Positions 36,655 through 45,512 are shown, counted from the first letter of the stretch. The stretch: DNA of 64,000 nucleotides from Kordia antarctica (GCF_009901525.1 NZ_CP019288.1:4741501-4805500); one strand, 5' to 3'. Notes: generated by a model not told the origin, from the sequence alone. Program-made: numbers and translations.

Positions 36655-37836
36655 TTATAACTTGAAATATTCTATATAAGTATTCAAATCCTTGTCGCCA
36701 CGACCAGATAAATTCAGCACTACAATTTCATCTTTTTTGAATTTTCTAGTTTCAAAAATTGCCAAAGCATGCGAAGTTTCAATCGCAGGAATAATACCTT
36801 CTAATTGTGACAATTCAAGTCCAGCAGTCATTGCTTCATCATCTGTAATAGAAATAAATTCGGCACGTTTGCTGGCGTATAAATGTGCGTGCATTGGTCC
36901 AACACCAGGATAATCTAATCCTGCCGAAATAGAATACGGTTCTGTAATTTGTCCGTCTTTGGTTTGCATCAATAAAGTTCTACTTCCGTGAATAATTCCG
37001 TCTTCTCCTAAAACCGAAGTTGCTGCACTTTCACCAGAGTGAATTCCTTTTCCAGCTGCTTCCACAGCGATTAAATTGACACGTTCATCATCTAAATATT
37101 GATAAAAAGCGCCAGCCGCATTACTTCCGCCACCAACACATGCAATTACATGATCTGGATACGAGCGACCTTCTTTTTCTTGCAATTGCCATTCAATTTC
37201 TTCAGAAATTACAGCTTGAAAACGCGCTACCATATCTGGATACGGATGCGGACCAACCACCGAACCAATAATATAATGTGTGTCAACTGGATTGCTAATC
37301 CAATCGCGAATGGCTTCGTTTGTAGCATCTTTTAATGTACGACTTCCAGATAATGCGGCACGAACTTCTGCGCCTAACATTTTCATTCGAGCAACATTTG
37401 GCGCTTGTCGTGCAATGTCAATTTCGCCCATATACACAATACATTCTATGCCCATTAATGCGCAAACTGTTGCCGTTGCAACTCCATGTTGTCCTGCGCC
37501 AGTTTCGGCAATAATTCGGGTTTTACCGAGACGTTTTGCCATCAAAATTTGTCCGATTGTATTGTTTACTTTATGTGCGCCAGTATGGTTTAAATCTTCA
37601 CGTTTTAAGTAAATTTTCGTGTTGTATTTTTTAGACAAACGTTCTGCATAAAATAATGGCGACGGACGTCCGACGTAATCTTTTAATAATTGTTTGAATT
37701 CTTTTTGAAAAGAATCTTCATACATAATCTCCAAATACTTTTGACGTAATTCTTCCACATTCGGATATAACATTTCAGGAATGTACGCGCCACCAAATGT
37801 GCCGTAATATCCTTTTTCGTTTACGTGATAACTCAT
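36655..37836 (-). CDS. trpB: Tryptophan synthase beta subunit
   Basis: This 393-residue PLP enzyme joins indole and serine to give tryptophan. The PLP lysine is in '[15 protein letters not shown]'; phosphate is held by '[12 protein letters not shown]'; catalytic Glu is in '[11 protein letters not shown]'. The start codon overlaps the preceding ORF by 4 bp (ATGA), indicating translational coupling. Confidence 0.98.
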   Translation of the reverse strand: MSYHVNEKGYYGTFGGAYIPEMLYPNVEELRQKYLEIMYEDSFQKEFKQLLKDYVGRPSPLFYAERLSKKYNTKIYLKREDLNHTGAHKVNNTIGQILMAKRLGKTRIIAETGAGQHGVATATVCALMGIECIVYMGEIDIARQAPNVARMKMLGAEVRAALSGSRTLKDATNEAIRDWISNPVDTHYIIGSVVGPHPYPDMVARFQAVISEEIEWQLQEKEGRSYPDHVIACVGGGSNAAGAFYQYLDDERVNLIAVEAAGKGIHSGESAATSVLGEDGIIHGSRTLLMQTKDGQITEPYSISAGLDYPGVGPMHAHLYASKRAEFISITDDEAMTAGLELSQLEGIIPAIETSHALAIFETRKFKKDEIVVLNLSGRGDKDLNTYIEYFKL

Positions 37837-38393
37837 GATCTTATATATTTTTTAAACGTGTTGCTATAATTGTCTTGATATGTAATTTTAGTAATTTGCT
37901 TGAAGTTTGATTTATTTGGTTCTTCTAGAAAACCTTGCGCATTAAAGTATTCAATTGTAACATTTTTACTTGAAATTTTTTGAATACTTCCAATAGAAAA
38001 ATAGTTGTGCTTTTTGCGTTCACATTCTACAATAACGCATTCTTTTTTCGCTAGTAAATTTTTAAAGATTGTCTCAAATGATGTAATATCTATTATATTA
38101 TCTTTTTTAGTGATTTTCTTGAATTTTTTCGGGAATTCTTTTTCGAAAACCATTCCATAATATTCATCATTTTTATTACATCTAATATTTGTGATTACTT
38201 TAATAGGAATGCAATTAAAACCTATAAAACGGAATTCATCATTTTCTGCAATGAGTATGAAATCATTAGAACATGTTAGAATATAACCAGTAGTAGCACT
38301 GAAAACATCATTTTTGAATCCTCTACTGATTTTTACGTAATTCTTGTTTTTTATATGTGTTGCGATTATTTTTTTTATTCTTTTCTTACTCAT
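37833..38393 (-). CDS. Uncharacterised protein embedded in the trp operon
   Basis: This 186-residue, very basic, beta-rich soluble protein. Two similar halves are suggested: '[35 protein letters not shown]' and '[36 protein letters not shown]', each like a small SH3/Sm-type barrel. It overlaps trpF by 4 bp at its start and trpB by 4 bp at its end, so it is fully coupled to the operon. No tryptophan-pathway role is known to me. It may be a lineage-specific insertion or a regulator. Confidence 0.72.
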   Translation of the reverse strand: MSKKRIKKIIATHIKNKNYVKISRGFKNDVFSATTGYILTCSNDFILIAENDEFRFIGFNCIPIKVITNIRCNKNDEYYGMVFEKEFPKKFKKITKKDNIIDITSFETIFKNLLAKKECVIVECERKKHNYFSIGSIQKISSKNVTIEYFNAQGFLEEPNKSNFKQITKITYQDNYSNTFKKYIRS

Positions 38394-39037
38394 GATATCG
38401 CTTTTTTAAATGTTGTTAACTCCTCAACATTCTTCAATCCTGGAGCAATTTCAAACTTACTATTAATATCTAACGCATAACAATATTTTGAGGCTTTACT
38501 ATTTAGAAATGCTTCTAATTTTGGAATCGTTTCTAAACCAATTCCACCACTTAAAAAGAATGGTTTTTCGGATGGATAATTTTCTAAAACTTTCCAATCG
38601 AATGTAACGCCATTTCCGCCAGGTAATCTTCCTTTCGTATCAAACAAAAAGTAGTCAACAAAAGCTTCAAATTGTTTTAAAGTTGTAAAATCAAATTCGT
38701 CTTTTATAGAGAATACTTTGATGATTTCAACACGGACATTGAGCGGAGTCGAAATGTAATCTTTCAATTCAGAGCAAAATTCAGGACTTTCACTTCCATG
38801 TAATTGTACTGCTAGTAAATCATGTTGTATTACTTTTTCAATTATTTCTTCTTGCGAAGAATTTACAAAAACACCAGTTTTTTTGATGCTTTTTGGAATT
38901 TCAGGAATATGAGCGTCAAAAAACCGTAATGATTTTTTATAGAATATAAAACCCAAATAATCTGGTTGCAACTCGCTGATTGCAATCATATTATCTTCAT
39001 ATTTCATTCCGCATATTTTGAGTTTCGTGTGTTTCAT
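38390..39037 (-). CDS. trpF: Phosphoribosylanthranilate isomerase
   Basis: This 215-residue TIM-barrel enzyme converts phosphoribosylanthranilate to CdRP. Catalytic Cys is in 'LKICGMKYEDN' and Asp in 'FLFDTKG'; phosphate loops are 'FFLSGGIG' and 'YALDINSKFE'. The segment 'ISTPLNV' comes from a copy of the ATTGAGCGnAGTCGAAATG repeat (38736-38756) read in frame and would lengthen a surface loop before 'VEIIKVFS'. Confidence 0.96.
   Translation of the reverse strand: MKHTKLKICGMKYEDNMIAISELQPDYLGFIFYKKSLRFFDAHIPEIPKSIKKTGVFVNSSQEEIIEKVIQHDLLAVQLHGSESPEFCSELKDYISTPLNVRVEIIKVFSIKDEFDFTTLKQFEAFVDYFLFDTKGRLPGGNGVTFDWKVLENYPSEKPFFLSGGIGLETIPKLEAFLNSKASKYCYALDINSKFEIAPGLKNVEELTTFKKAIS
38736..38756. 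repeat. Interspersed repeat inside trpF
   Basis: ATTGAGCGGAGTCGAAATG matches the intergenic copy at 26247-26265 with one difference. Confidence 0.75.
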
Positions 39038-39121
39038 TAAATGATTAAAATATTAAATAATTAAAAGCAATTTATCTAAAGTAATAGTGCTTTTCATAAC
39101 TCATAACTCATAACTGAAAAA

Positions 39122-39907
39122 CTAAGAACGCAACTCCTCAATAAATGCCAAAGCACTTTCGCCAGGATTCTCCGTTTTCATAAAATTTTCTCCAATCAAG
39201 AAACCTTGATAACCGAATGGTTTTAAATCTTTAATTGCTTTCACAGAACTGATTCCACTTTCGGAAACTTTTACGAAATCATTTGGAATATGAGTTGATA
39301 ATTCTTTGCTAATAGCTGTGCTAACTTCAAATGTTTTTAAATTGCGATTGTTTACGCCTAACATATCTAATGACGGCATGATTGATTTTTGCAATTCTTC
39401 CAAATTATGAACTTCTAATAAAACATCTAAATTCAAACTTTTTGCTGTTTCCGATAGTGTTTTGATTTCGTCTCTTGTCAAAACTGCCGCAATTAATAAA
39501 ATAACATCAGCACCATGCGCTTTTGCCTCGATGATTTGATATTCGTCTACAATAAATTCTTTTCGCAAGATTGGAAATTGCACGCTCGCTCTTGCCAATA
39601 AAATATCATCAAGCGAACCTCCAAAGTATTTTCCATCTGTCAATACAGACATTCCGCAAACGCCAGCATTTTCATATCCTTTTGCCACATCTTGTACACT
39701 TGCACTTTGATTGATGACTGATTTTGAAGGCGAACGTCTTTTAAATTCTGCAATAATTCCTGTGTCACTTTCGCGCAACGCTTTTGCCAACGAAGAAGTT
39801 TCACGATTAAATAATACAGAACTTTCTAATTGCGATATTGGAATGATGCTTTTTTTGAGAGCAACTTCCTTGTATTTATCTGCGATGATTTTATCTAAAA
39901 TGGTCAT
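39122..39907 (-). CDS. trpC: Indole-3-glycerol phosphate synthase
   Basis: This 261-residue TIM barrel closes the indole ring from CdRP. Conserved blocks are 'IIAEFKRRSPSK', 'SVLTDGKYFGGS', 'PILRKEFIVDEYQI', 'LLEVHNLEEL', 'LGVNNRNLKTFEV' and 'SESGI'. It is separated from trpF by 84 bp containing a short AACTCAT tandem tract. Confidence 0.97.
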   Translation of the reverse strand: MTILDKIIADKYKEVALKKSIIPISQLESSVLFNRETSSLAKALRESDTGIIAEFKRRSPSKSVINQSASVQDVAKGYENAGVCGMSVLTDGKYFGGSLDDILLARASVQFPILRKEFIVDEYQIIEAKAHGADVILLIAAVLTRDEIKTLSETAKSLNLDVLLEVHNLEELQKSIMPSLDMLGVNNRNLKTFEVSTAISKELSTHIPNDFVKVSESGISSVKAIKDLKPFGYQGFLIGENFMKTENPGESALAFIEELRS

Positions 39908-39925
39908 AAAAATTGAAAATTTTTA

Positions 39926-40042
39926 TTCCCGTGCAAACGGGAAACTATATTTTATTCCTGATGAATCGGGAAACGTATTTTTTTAATTCCGATAAATCGG
40001 GAAACGTATTTTTTTTAATTTTTATTCCCGATAAATCGGGAA
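39926..40042. repeat. Cluster of four TTCC...GGAA hairpins between trpD and trpC
   Basis: Palindromes occur at 39926-39943 (TTCCCGTGCAAACGGGAA), 39955-39972, 39987-40003 and 40025-40042 (TTCCCGATAAATCGGGAA), separated by T-rich spacers. The same type appears at 47275-47357 and at the GIY-YIG ends. They could form mRNA hairpins within the operon. Confidence 0.75.
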
Positions 40043-40053
40043 TCTACGCTGTG

Positions 40054-41046
40054 TTATTTGCTCAATTCCTGCAACTTCTTCAAAACTCGCAACGCTTTTC
40101 CAGAATGCAACGATTCTTTCGCGATTTCGAAACCTTCTTTAACTTCGAAACCATTTACTGTTGCAATCGCCATTCCTGCATTTGCACAAACTACATTGTT
40201 TTGCGGATTAGTTCCGTTTCCTTCTAATATGTTTGTGAAAATTTCTGCCGCCGAAGCAACCGAATCGCCACCATAAATATCAGCTTGTAAATGTTGTGGA
40301 ACTCCGAAATCTTCTGGAGTTAATATTTCTTCTGAGTTGTTTCTGATTGCTTTGGTTGAACCAGTTAGTGAGATTTCATCATAACCATCTAACGCATGTA
40401 AAATGGTGTAATTCTTATCTGTATTTTGGTATAAATAACCATACATTCTCGCCAATTCTAAGTCGAAAACACCAACCATTTGATTTTTCGGAAACGACGG
40501 ATTTACCATTGGACCCAACATATTGAAAAAAGTTTTTACACCTAATGCTTTACGAATTGGCGCCACATTTTTCATTGCTGGATGAAATAAAGGCGCATGC
40601 AATACACAAATTCCTGCTTTGTCAATACATTCTTCAAGGAAATCGGTGTCGTCAGTAAATTTGACTCCTAAATGTTCCATCACATTTGATGAACCACTAA
40701 CCGAAGAAACGCCGTAGTTTCCGTGTTTGGCAACTTTTACGCCAGCACCAGCTGTAATGAAAGAAGCCAAGGTTGAGATGTTGAAAGTATCTTTTCCGTC
40801 GCCGCCAGTTCCGCATAAATCAATTGCGTTGTACGCAGATAAATCCACAGGAATACATAATTCTAGTAATGCATCGCGGAAACCTTTGAGTTCTTCAAGT
40901 GTAACACTTCGCATCATAAAAACCGTTAGGAAAGAAGCAATCTGACTCGGATTGTACATGTCTTTCGAAATGTTTACCAATACTTGTTTGGCTTCAGTTT
41001 CTGTGATGTTTTCGTGATTTATGAGTCTGTTTAGTAGGTTTTTCAT
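40054..41046 (-). CDS. trpD: Anthranilate phosphoribosyltransferase
   Basis: About 330 residues from ATG at 41046 ('MKNLLNRLINHENI'). An ATG 30 bp further upstream would add ten residues read from a repeat-like sequence and is less likely. PRPP is bound by 'DLCGTGGDGKDTFNIST', anthranilate by 'KHGNYGVSSVSGSSNVMEHLG', and metal by 'HALDGYDEISLTG'. It transfers phosphoribose to anthranilate. Confidence 0.97.
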   Translation of the reverse strand: MKNLLNRLINHENITETEAKQVLVNISKDMYNPSQIASFLTVFMMRSVTLEELKGFRDALLELCIPVDLSAYNAIDLCGTGGDGKDTFNISTLASFITAGAGVKVAKHGNYGVSSVSGSSNVMEHLGVKFTDDTDFLEECIDKAGICVLHAPLFHPAMKNVAPIRKALGVKTFFNMLGPMVNPSFPKNQMVGVFDLELARMYGYLYQNTDKNYTILHALDGYDEISLTGSTKAIRNNSEEILTPEDFGVPQHLQADIYGGDSVASAAEIFTNILEGNGTNPQNNVVCANAGMAIATVNGFEVKEGFEIAKESLHSGKALRVLKKLQELSK

Positions 41047-41306
41047 GTTGTTTGATTGAAAGATTGAAAGATTCAATAATTGAATAATTCAAAATCTTAA
41101 TTCTGTAATTTATTTATACTTTTTGTTTTTTCAAATTACTTCTCGATACAAATTTGTTTCACAAATTCACTCGAAGTGACGTTTCGTTTTTTTTATTTAA
41201 AATTGAGCATTTAACATTTATAATATTTAAGAAACAGATTGCTTCGGCGAAAAGCCTCGCAATGACATTTCTGAGAATCTCAATATTAATATCTAAAATC
41301 TCATTA

Positions 41307-41873
41307 CTATTTAGTAATCCAATTTTCTAGTATTTTTTTCCCATTCGGTGTTAATATCGATTCTGGATGATATTGAACGCCACGAACATCATATATTCTG
41401 TGACGAAGCGACATGATTTGTCCGTTTTCATCAAAAGAAGTAGCTTCTAAACTTGGCGGTAACGGACTTGCAACAATCCATGAATGATAACGTCCAACTT
41501 CAAACGATTTTGGCAAACCATCAAAAAGTGATTCGTCATCAACAGAAACTTCTATTTTTGTGGCAACTCCATGATAGACTTCTGATAAGTTTGAAAGTGT
41601 TCCGCCAAAGACTTCGCCGATTGCTTGTTGTCCTAAACAAACACCTAAAATACTTTTTGTAGCTGCATATTTTGCAATAATTGGTTTTAATAAACCTGCT
41701 TCATCGGGAATTCCTGGGCCTGGCGAAAGAATAATTTTTTCGTAATTATCTACTTCTTCCAACGAAAGTTGATCGTTTCTTTTTACCGTAACATCGCAGC
41801 CTAAATCTTCTAAATAATGCACAAGATTGTACGTGAAACTGTCGTAATTATCTATGACTAATACTTTTTTCAT
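41307..41873 (-). CDS. trpG: Anthranilate synthase component II (glutamine amidotransferase)
   Basis: This 188-residue class I amidotransferase. Oxyanion loop 'SPGPGIPDEAG', nucleophile Cys in 'GVCLGQQAIGEVFGG', and catalytic His-Glu in 'GVQYHPESIL'. It supplies ammonia to TrpE. A 947-bp repeat-filled gap separates it from trpE, unusual for partners of one complex. Confidence 0.97.
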   Translation of the reverse strand: MKKVLVIDNYDSFTYNLVHYLEDLGCDVTVKRNDQLSLEEVDNYEKIILSPGPGIPDEAGLLKPIIAKYAATKSILGVCLGQQAIGEVFGGTLSNLSEVYHGVATKIEVSVDDESLFDGLPKSFEVGRYHSWIVASPLPPSLEATSFDENGQIMSLRHRIYDVRGVQYHPESILTPNGKKILENWITK

Positions 41874-41923
41874 TTTTTTGTTTAATTAAAAGATTGAATA
41901 ATTCAATGATTAAAAAATCTCAA

Positions 41924-42670
41924 TTCTGGTCTCTTTTATCTCTTTTCTTCAAAGCACTTCTCGATACAAATTTGTTTTACAAATTCACTCGAAGTGACGT
42001 TTTGTTTTAATTTAAAATTGAGCATTCAACATTTACAATTTCTAGGAAACAGATTGCTTCGACGAAAAGCCTCGCAATGACGTTTTGTTTATCTCAATTC
42101 TTACTACTAATATCTTACATCTATTTTATCTTATTGTTTTTAAAGTACTTCTCGATAGATACTGAATCAAGTTCAGCACACTCGAAGTGACGTTTTGTTT
42201 TAATTTAAAATTGAGCATTCAACATTTACAATTTCTAAGAAACAGATTGCTTCGGCGAAAAGCCTCGCAATGACGTTTTGTTTATCTCAATTCTTACTAC
42301 TAATATCTTACATCTATTTTATCTTATTGTTTTTAAAGTACTTCTCGATAGATACTGAATCAAGTTCAGCACACTCGAAGTGACGTTTTGTTTTAATTTA
42401 AAATTGAGCATTCAACATTTACAATTTCTAGGAAACAGATTGCTTCGGCGAAAAGCCTCGCAATGACGTTTTGTTTATCTCAATTCTTACTACTAATATC
42501 TTACATCTATTTTATCTTTTTGTTTTTAAAGTACTTCTCGATAGATACTGAATCAAGTTCAGCACACTCGAAGTGACGTTTTGTTTTAATTTAAAATTGA
42601 GCATTCAACATTTACAATTTCTAAGAAACAGATTGCTTCGGCGAAAAGCCTCGCAATGACGTTTTGTTTT
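41924..42670. repeat. 193-bp tandem repeat array
   Basis: Units begin at 42092, 42285 and 42478, exactly 193 bp apart, with a shorter divergent unit before them and another divergent copy at about 41155-41270. Each unit joins two palindrome-like elements: ACTTCTCGA...TCGAAGTGACG and AGATTGCTTCG...CTCGCAATGACG. The first carries ACTGAATCAAGTTCAGCAC. Confidence 0.92.
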
Positions 42671-42724
42671 TAATAGAAAGTTTAACGTTTAAAAGTTTAA
42701 ATTGTAACTGCAAATGGAGATTTT

Positions 42725-42817
42725 CTCACAACTCACAACTCACAACTCACAACTCACAACTCACAACTCACAACTCACAACTCACAACTCACAACTCACA
42801 ACTCACAACTCACAACT
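42725..42817. repeat. 7-bp tandem repeat (CTCACAA), about 13 copies
   Basis: A nearly perfect run ends 3 bp from the trpE stop codon. It is expected to vary in copy number. Confidence 0.95.
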
Positions 42818-42820
42818 ATT

Positions 42821-44215
42821 TTATATTGTTTCCGCAATTTCCAACGCCGTATTCAACGCTCTTAGTTTGTTATAAACTTCTTGATTTTCGTTTTCTTCTT
42901 CGGATTTTGCTACAATTCCTGCGCCAGCTTGGTAATGCAATTCATGATTTTTGCTTAGAAACGTTCTGATCATAATTGCGTGATTAAAGTTTCCATCAAA
43001 ATCCATAAAACCAATTGCACCGCCATAAAAATCACGGTTGGAGGTTTCATATTTTTCAATTAATTGCATCGCTTTGTGTTTTGGTGCGCCACTTAAAGTT
43101 CCTGCCGGAAATGTATCAGCCACAACTTGCATCGTTGAAACATTTGTGTGTTTTTGAGCCGTTACTTTAGAAACTAAATGGATTACATGCGAGAAGAATT
43201 GTAATTCTTTATACGTTTCTATTTTGACTTGATTACCGTTTCGACTTAAGTCGTTTCGAGCTAAATCGACGAGCATAACGTGTTCTGCATTTTCTTTTGG
43301 GTCGTCAAATAATTCTTTGGCAGATTTTGCATCTTCTTCATCATTCCCAGAACGTTTGAAAGTTCCTGCGATTGGATGAATTTCTGTGTGATTGTCTTGC
43401 ACAACTAATTGCGCTTCTGGCGAAGAACCAAAGATTTTGAAATCGCCATAATCAAAATAGAACAAATATGGAGACGGATTTATACTTCGCAACGCGCGAT
43501 ATACATTGAATTCGTCTCCTTTAAATTTTTGAATGAATCTTCTCGATAATACTAATTGAAATACATCGCCGCGAAAACAATGTTTTTTGGCTAAGGCAAC
43601 ATTTTCTTTAAATTGTGCATCATCTAAATTTGACGTTCGTTCGCCATCAATCGTAAATTTATACGTTGTAAAGTTTCTGGATCTTAATAAATGTTCAATC
43701 GTATCAATATTATCTTCTTTTTCATAAGAATGTGAAAAAATGTATGCTTCATTTTTAAAGTGATTAAACGCTATAATGTTTTGATAAACAGCATAATATA
43801 TATCTGGAATGTCAAGTGATTTTTCTTTTTTAGAGATTTCTACATCTTCAAAATACCGAACTGCATCGTACGCTATGTAACCAAATAAACCATTATTGAT
43901 GAATTTAAAATCGTTTTTATCCGTTTTAAATTGTTGCGAAAATTCATGAATTAATGCAGGAACATCGGTTGTCGCAGTAATAGGAGTGACGAGTTTTTCT
44001 CCGTTTGGAAATTCCCGCGTAAGCGTTTCATTCATCACTTTAATACTCGCGATCGGATTGCAACATACATACGAAAAACTGTTTCCGCTTGCGTGATAGT
44101 CGCTACTTTCTAAGAGTAAACTGTTCGGATATTTATCTCTGATTTTGAGATAGACACTTACAGGCGTAATTGTGTCTGCCAGAATTTTTTTATATGTTGT
44201 TTTTAAAGAATACAT
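42821..44215 (-). CDS. trpE: Anthranilate synthase component I
   Basis: This 464-residue chorismate-utilising enzyme makes anthranilate from chorismate with ammonia from TrpG. Conserved blocks include 'FQLVLSRRFIQKF', 'PSPYLFYFDYGDFKIFGSSPEAQL', 'PIAGTFKRSGNDEED', 'EHVMLVDLARNDL', 'GTLSGAPKHKAMQLIEKYE' and 'RDFYGGAIGFMD'. It is first in the operon, preceded by an attenuator terminator and a Trp-rich leader peptide. Confidence 0.97.
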   Translation of the reverse strand: MYSLKTTYKKILADTITPVSVYLKIRDKYPNSLLLESSDYHASGNSFSYVCCNPIASIKVMNETLTREFPNGEKLVTPITATTDVPALIHEFSQQFKTDKNDFKFINNGLFGYIAYDAVRYFEDVEISKKEKSLDIPDIYYAVYQNIIAFNHFKNEAYIFSHSYEKEDNIDTIEHLLRSRNFTTYKFTIDGERTSNLDDAQFKENVALAKKHCFRGDVFQLVLSRRFIQKFKGDEFNVYRALRSINPSPYLFYFDYGDFKIFGSSPEAQLVVQDNHTEIHPIAGTFKRSGNDEEDAKSAKELFDDPKENAEHVMLVDLARNDLSRNGNQVKIETYKELQFFSHVIHLVSKVTAQKHTNVSTMQVVADTFPAGTLSGAPKHKAMQLIEKYETSNRDFYGGAIGFMDFDGNFNHAIMIRTFLSKNHELHYQAGAGIVAKSEEENENQEVYNKLRALNTALEIAETI

Positions 44216-44230
44216 AGTTGAGTTTGTTTC

Positions 44231-44266
44231 AAAAAAAAAAGACTTGTCGTGATTGACAAGCCTTTT
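44231..44266 (-). terminator. trp operon attenuator terminator
   Basis: On the minus strand AAGGCTTGTC / GACAAGTCTT forms a 10-bp stem (one G-U) with a 6-nt loop, followed by ten T, ending about 15 bp before the trpE start. Its loop contains TCACGA, complementary to TCGTGA at the leader stop codon (44300-44305), a candidate antiterminator pairing. Confidence 0.85.
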
Positions 44267-44299
44267 TATATATCTATTAATAGTAAATAGGGACTTCGT

Positions 44300-44356
44300 T
44301 CACGATTTTTTTGTTCGTAAGTTCCACCACCAAGTATTTACTAAATTTAATTTCAT
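44300..44356 (-). CDS. trpL: trp operon leader peptide
   Basis: ATG at 44356 reads MKLNLVNTWWWNLRTKKS and stops at TGA (44300-44302). Three consecutive TGG codons in 18 residues, a promoter just upstream and an intrinsic terminator just downstream make this a classical transcription-attenuation leader. Ribosome stalling on the Trp codons at low tryptophan would free the region around the stop codon to interfere with the terminator. At high tryptophan the terminator forms. The mechanism is inferred from the sequence. Confidence 0.88.
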   Translation of the reverse strand: MKLNLVNTWWWNLRTKKS

Positions 44357-44373
44357 CTGTTATTTTGTTGTGA

Positions 44374-44381
44374 CAAATATA
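44374..44381 (-). promoter_or_regulatory. trp operon promoter -7 box
   Basis: TATATTTG on the minus strand matches the Bacteroidota -7 consensus TAnnTTTG. It lies 17 bp before the leader ATG, giving a very short 5' leader. The -33 region is T-rich without a perfect TTTG. Confidence 0.7.
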
Positions 44382-44408
44382 GGAATGAATTTTATAATAA
44401 AAAATATT

Positions 44409-44975
44409 TTAGAATTTTAATTCTACGTTTAAATCAAATTCATCGTTGATTGCTTTGTCTTTTAATCCGTCAAAGAAAGAAGCTGAACCGTATTTGATTC
44501 CATATTTTGTACGATCTACTTTTAATTTCGCTTCCGCTGAATTGTTCTCAACTTCAATGTCAAATGTAATTGGCGATTTGTTTCCCTTGATTGTTAAATC
44601 GGCAGCAACTCTGTATACATTGTCATCAGTTTCTACAACTTTTCTGAAGTTTAAGATTGCATCAGGATATTTTTCAACTCCAAAAAAGTCGTCAGATTTT
44701 AAATGTCCTTCTAATTTTGCTTTTCCGCCACCTTTTAAATCTGTAACATTTATCGTTGCCATGTTAATGGTAAACGTTCCGCCAATAAGTTTTCCGTCTT
44801 TAAATTCTAATGCGCCGCCTTTAAAATCAATTGTTCCTTCGTGCTGACCTGTTACTTTATAACCTGTCCATGTGATTGTACTTGCGTCTGCATCAATTCT
44901 TTTTTCCTGTGCAAAAGCAGTTGTAATTCCAGCAAATATAAATAATGCTACTAATGTAAAGATACGTGTTTTCAT
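44409..44975 (-). CDS. YceI-family periplasmic protein
   Basis: This 188-residue protein has a signal peptide (to about residue 22, 'GITTAFAQ'). The lipocalin-like YceI fold is shown by 'DADASTITWTGYKVTGQHEGTIDFKGG', 'GHLKSDDFFGVEKYPDAIL' and 'ADLTIKGNKSPITFDIEV'. YceI proteins bind isoprenoid-like lipids. The MarR gene precedes it by 38 bp on the same strand, so it is probably controlled by that regulator. Confidence 0.93.
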   Translation of the reverse strand: MKTRIFTLVALFIFAGITTAFAQEKRIDADASTITWTGYKVTGQHEGTIDFKGGALEFKDGKLIGGTFTINMATINVTDLKGGGKAKLEGHLKSDDFFGVEKYPDAILNFRKVVETDDNVYRVAADLTIKGNKSPITFDIEVENNSAEAKLKVDRTKYGIKYGSASFFDGLKDKAINDEFDLNVELKF

Positions 44976-45013
44976 TTTTTTGTTTTTAGTGTGTGTAATT
45001 TTTTAGGGCAATT

Positions 45014-45481
45014 TTATAAGGATTGCGAACCTCTCAATTTTTCTAATAATATATTTAATGTTTCAGCTTCTGCTATTGTGAGCTGTTGCATATTTTTTTC
45101 TTCTAATTCGTTTAATTTCGGATCGATTGTGTCTAATAATTCCAAACCACTTTTTGTGATCAAAATTTCCACTTTTCGGCGATTTTCTGGACAAATAGTT
45201 CTGTCTACAAATCCTTTTAAAATCAATTTATCAATTAAGCGTGTTGTGTTGCTATTTTTATGAATCATGCGTTCTTGAATCGTAGCCAAGTTTGCAGGTT
45301 TCCCTTTTTGACCTTTTAAGATGCGTAACACATTAAATTGTTGTCCAGAAATGTCATATTGTTTAAAAAAGTCCAAATACTTTTCTGATAACACTTTATT
45401 CGTAATCATAAAATTCAGCGCAGTTTGCTTCGCTAAAGGCAAGGTTGCATTACTTTTTAATATGTCTTGTAATTTATTCAT
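45014..45481 (-). CDS. MarR-family transcriptional regulator
   Basis: This 155-residue dimeric winged-helix regulator. 'YDISGQQFNVLRILKGQKGKPANLATIQERMIHKNSNTTRLIDKLILKGFVDRTICPENRRKVEILITKSG' gives the recognition helix and the wing with the DxRR-like 'NRRKVEILIT'. It leads the yceI gene. Its promoter region contains TTGT-N4-ACAA sites at 45481-45492 and 45496-45507 that could be autoregulatory operators. Confidence 0.93.
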   Translation of the reverse strand: MNKLQDILKSNATLPLAKQTALNFMITNKVLSEKYLDFFKQYDISGQQFNVLRILKGQKGKPANLATIQERMIHKNSNTTRLIDKLILKGFVDRTICPENRRKVEILITKSGLELLDTIDPKLNELEEKNMQQLTIAEAETLNILLEKLRGSQSL

Positions 45482-45512
45482 TGTATGTACAACAATTGTA
45501 TAGACAAATGTA
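45481..45512 (-). promoter_or_regulatory. marR-yceI promoter with two candidate operators
   Basis: The inverted-repeat sites TTGTATGTACAA (45481-45492) and TTGTATAGACAA (45496-45507) overlap a minus-strand TACATTTG -7 box (45505-45512) and the start codon. Binding there would block transcription. TTGT...ACAA half sites are usual for MarR proteins. Confidence 0.5.

Larger units (their letters stand above)
41874..42820. other. Repeat-filled gap between trpE and trpG
   Basis: It holds one partial and three full units of a 193-bp tandem repeat (41924-42670) and then a 7-bp CTCACAA tract (42725-42817). No coding capacity was seen; the plus-strand frame across 42664-42969 is only the repeat and the trpE shadow. 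Confidence 0.8.

Noticed and set aside
41047-41076. Upstream start for trpD adding ten residues
   Set aside because: The added residues come from repeat-like sequence and the internal ATG at 41046 gives the family's usual N-terminus.
42092-42670. 193-bp array as CRISPR or as duplicated genes
   Set aside because: The units are identical along their full length with no unique spacers and no open frame.
42725-42817. Regularly repeated sequence as a CRISPR array
   Set aside because: The unit is 7 bp with no spacers and no cas genes are in the window; it is a simple tandem tract.
42664-42969. 101-codon plus-strand frame
   Set aside because: It consists of the 7-bp tract and the antisense of trpE, with no protein-like composition.
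44446-44847. 133-codon plus-strand frame
   Set aside because: It is antisense to the yceI gene and has no domain or start signal.
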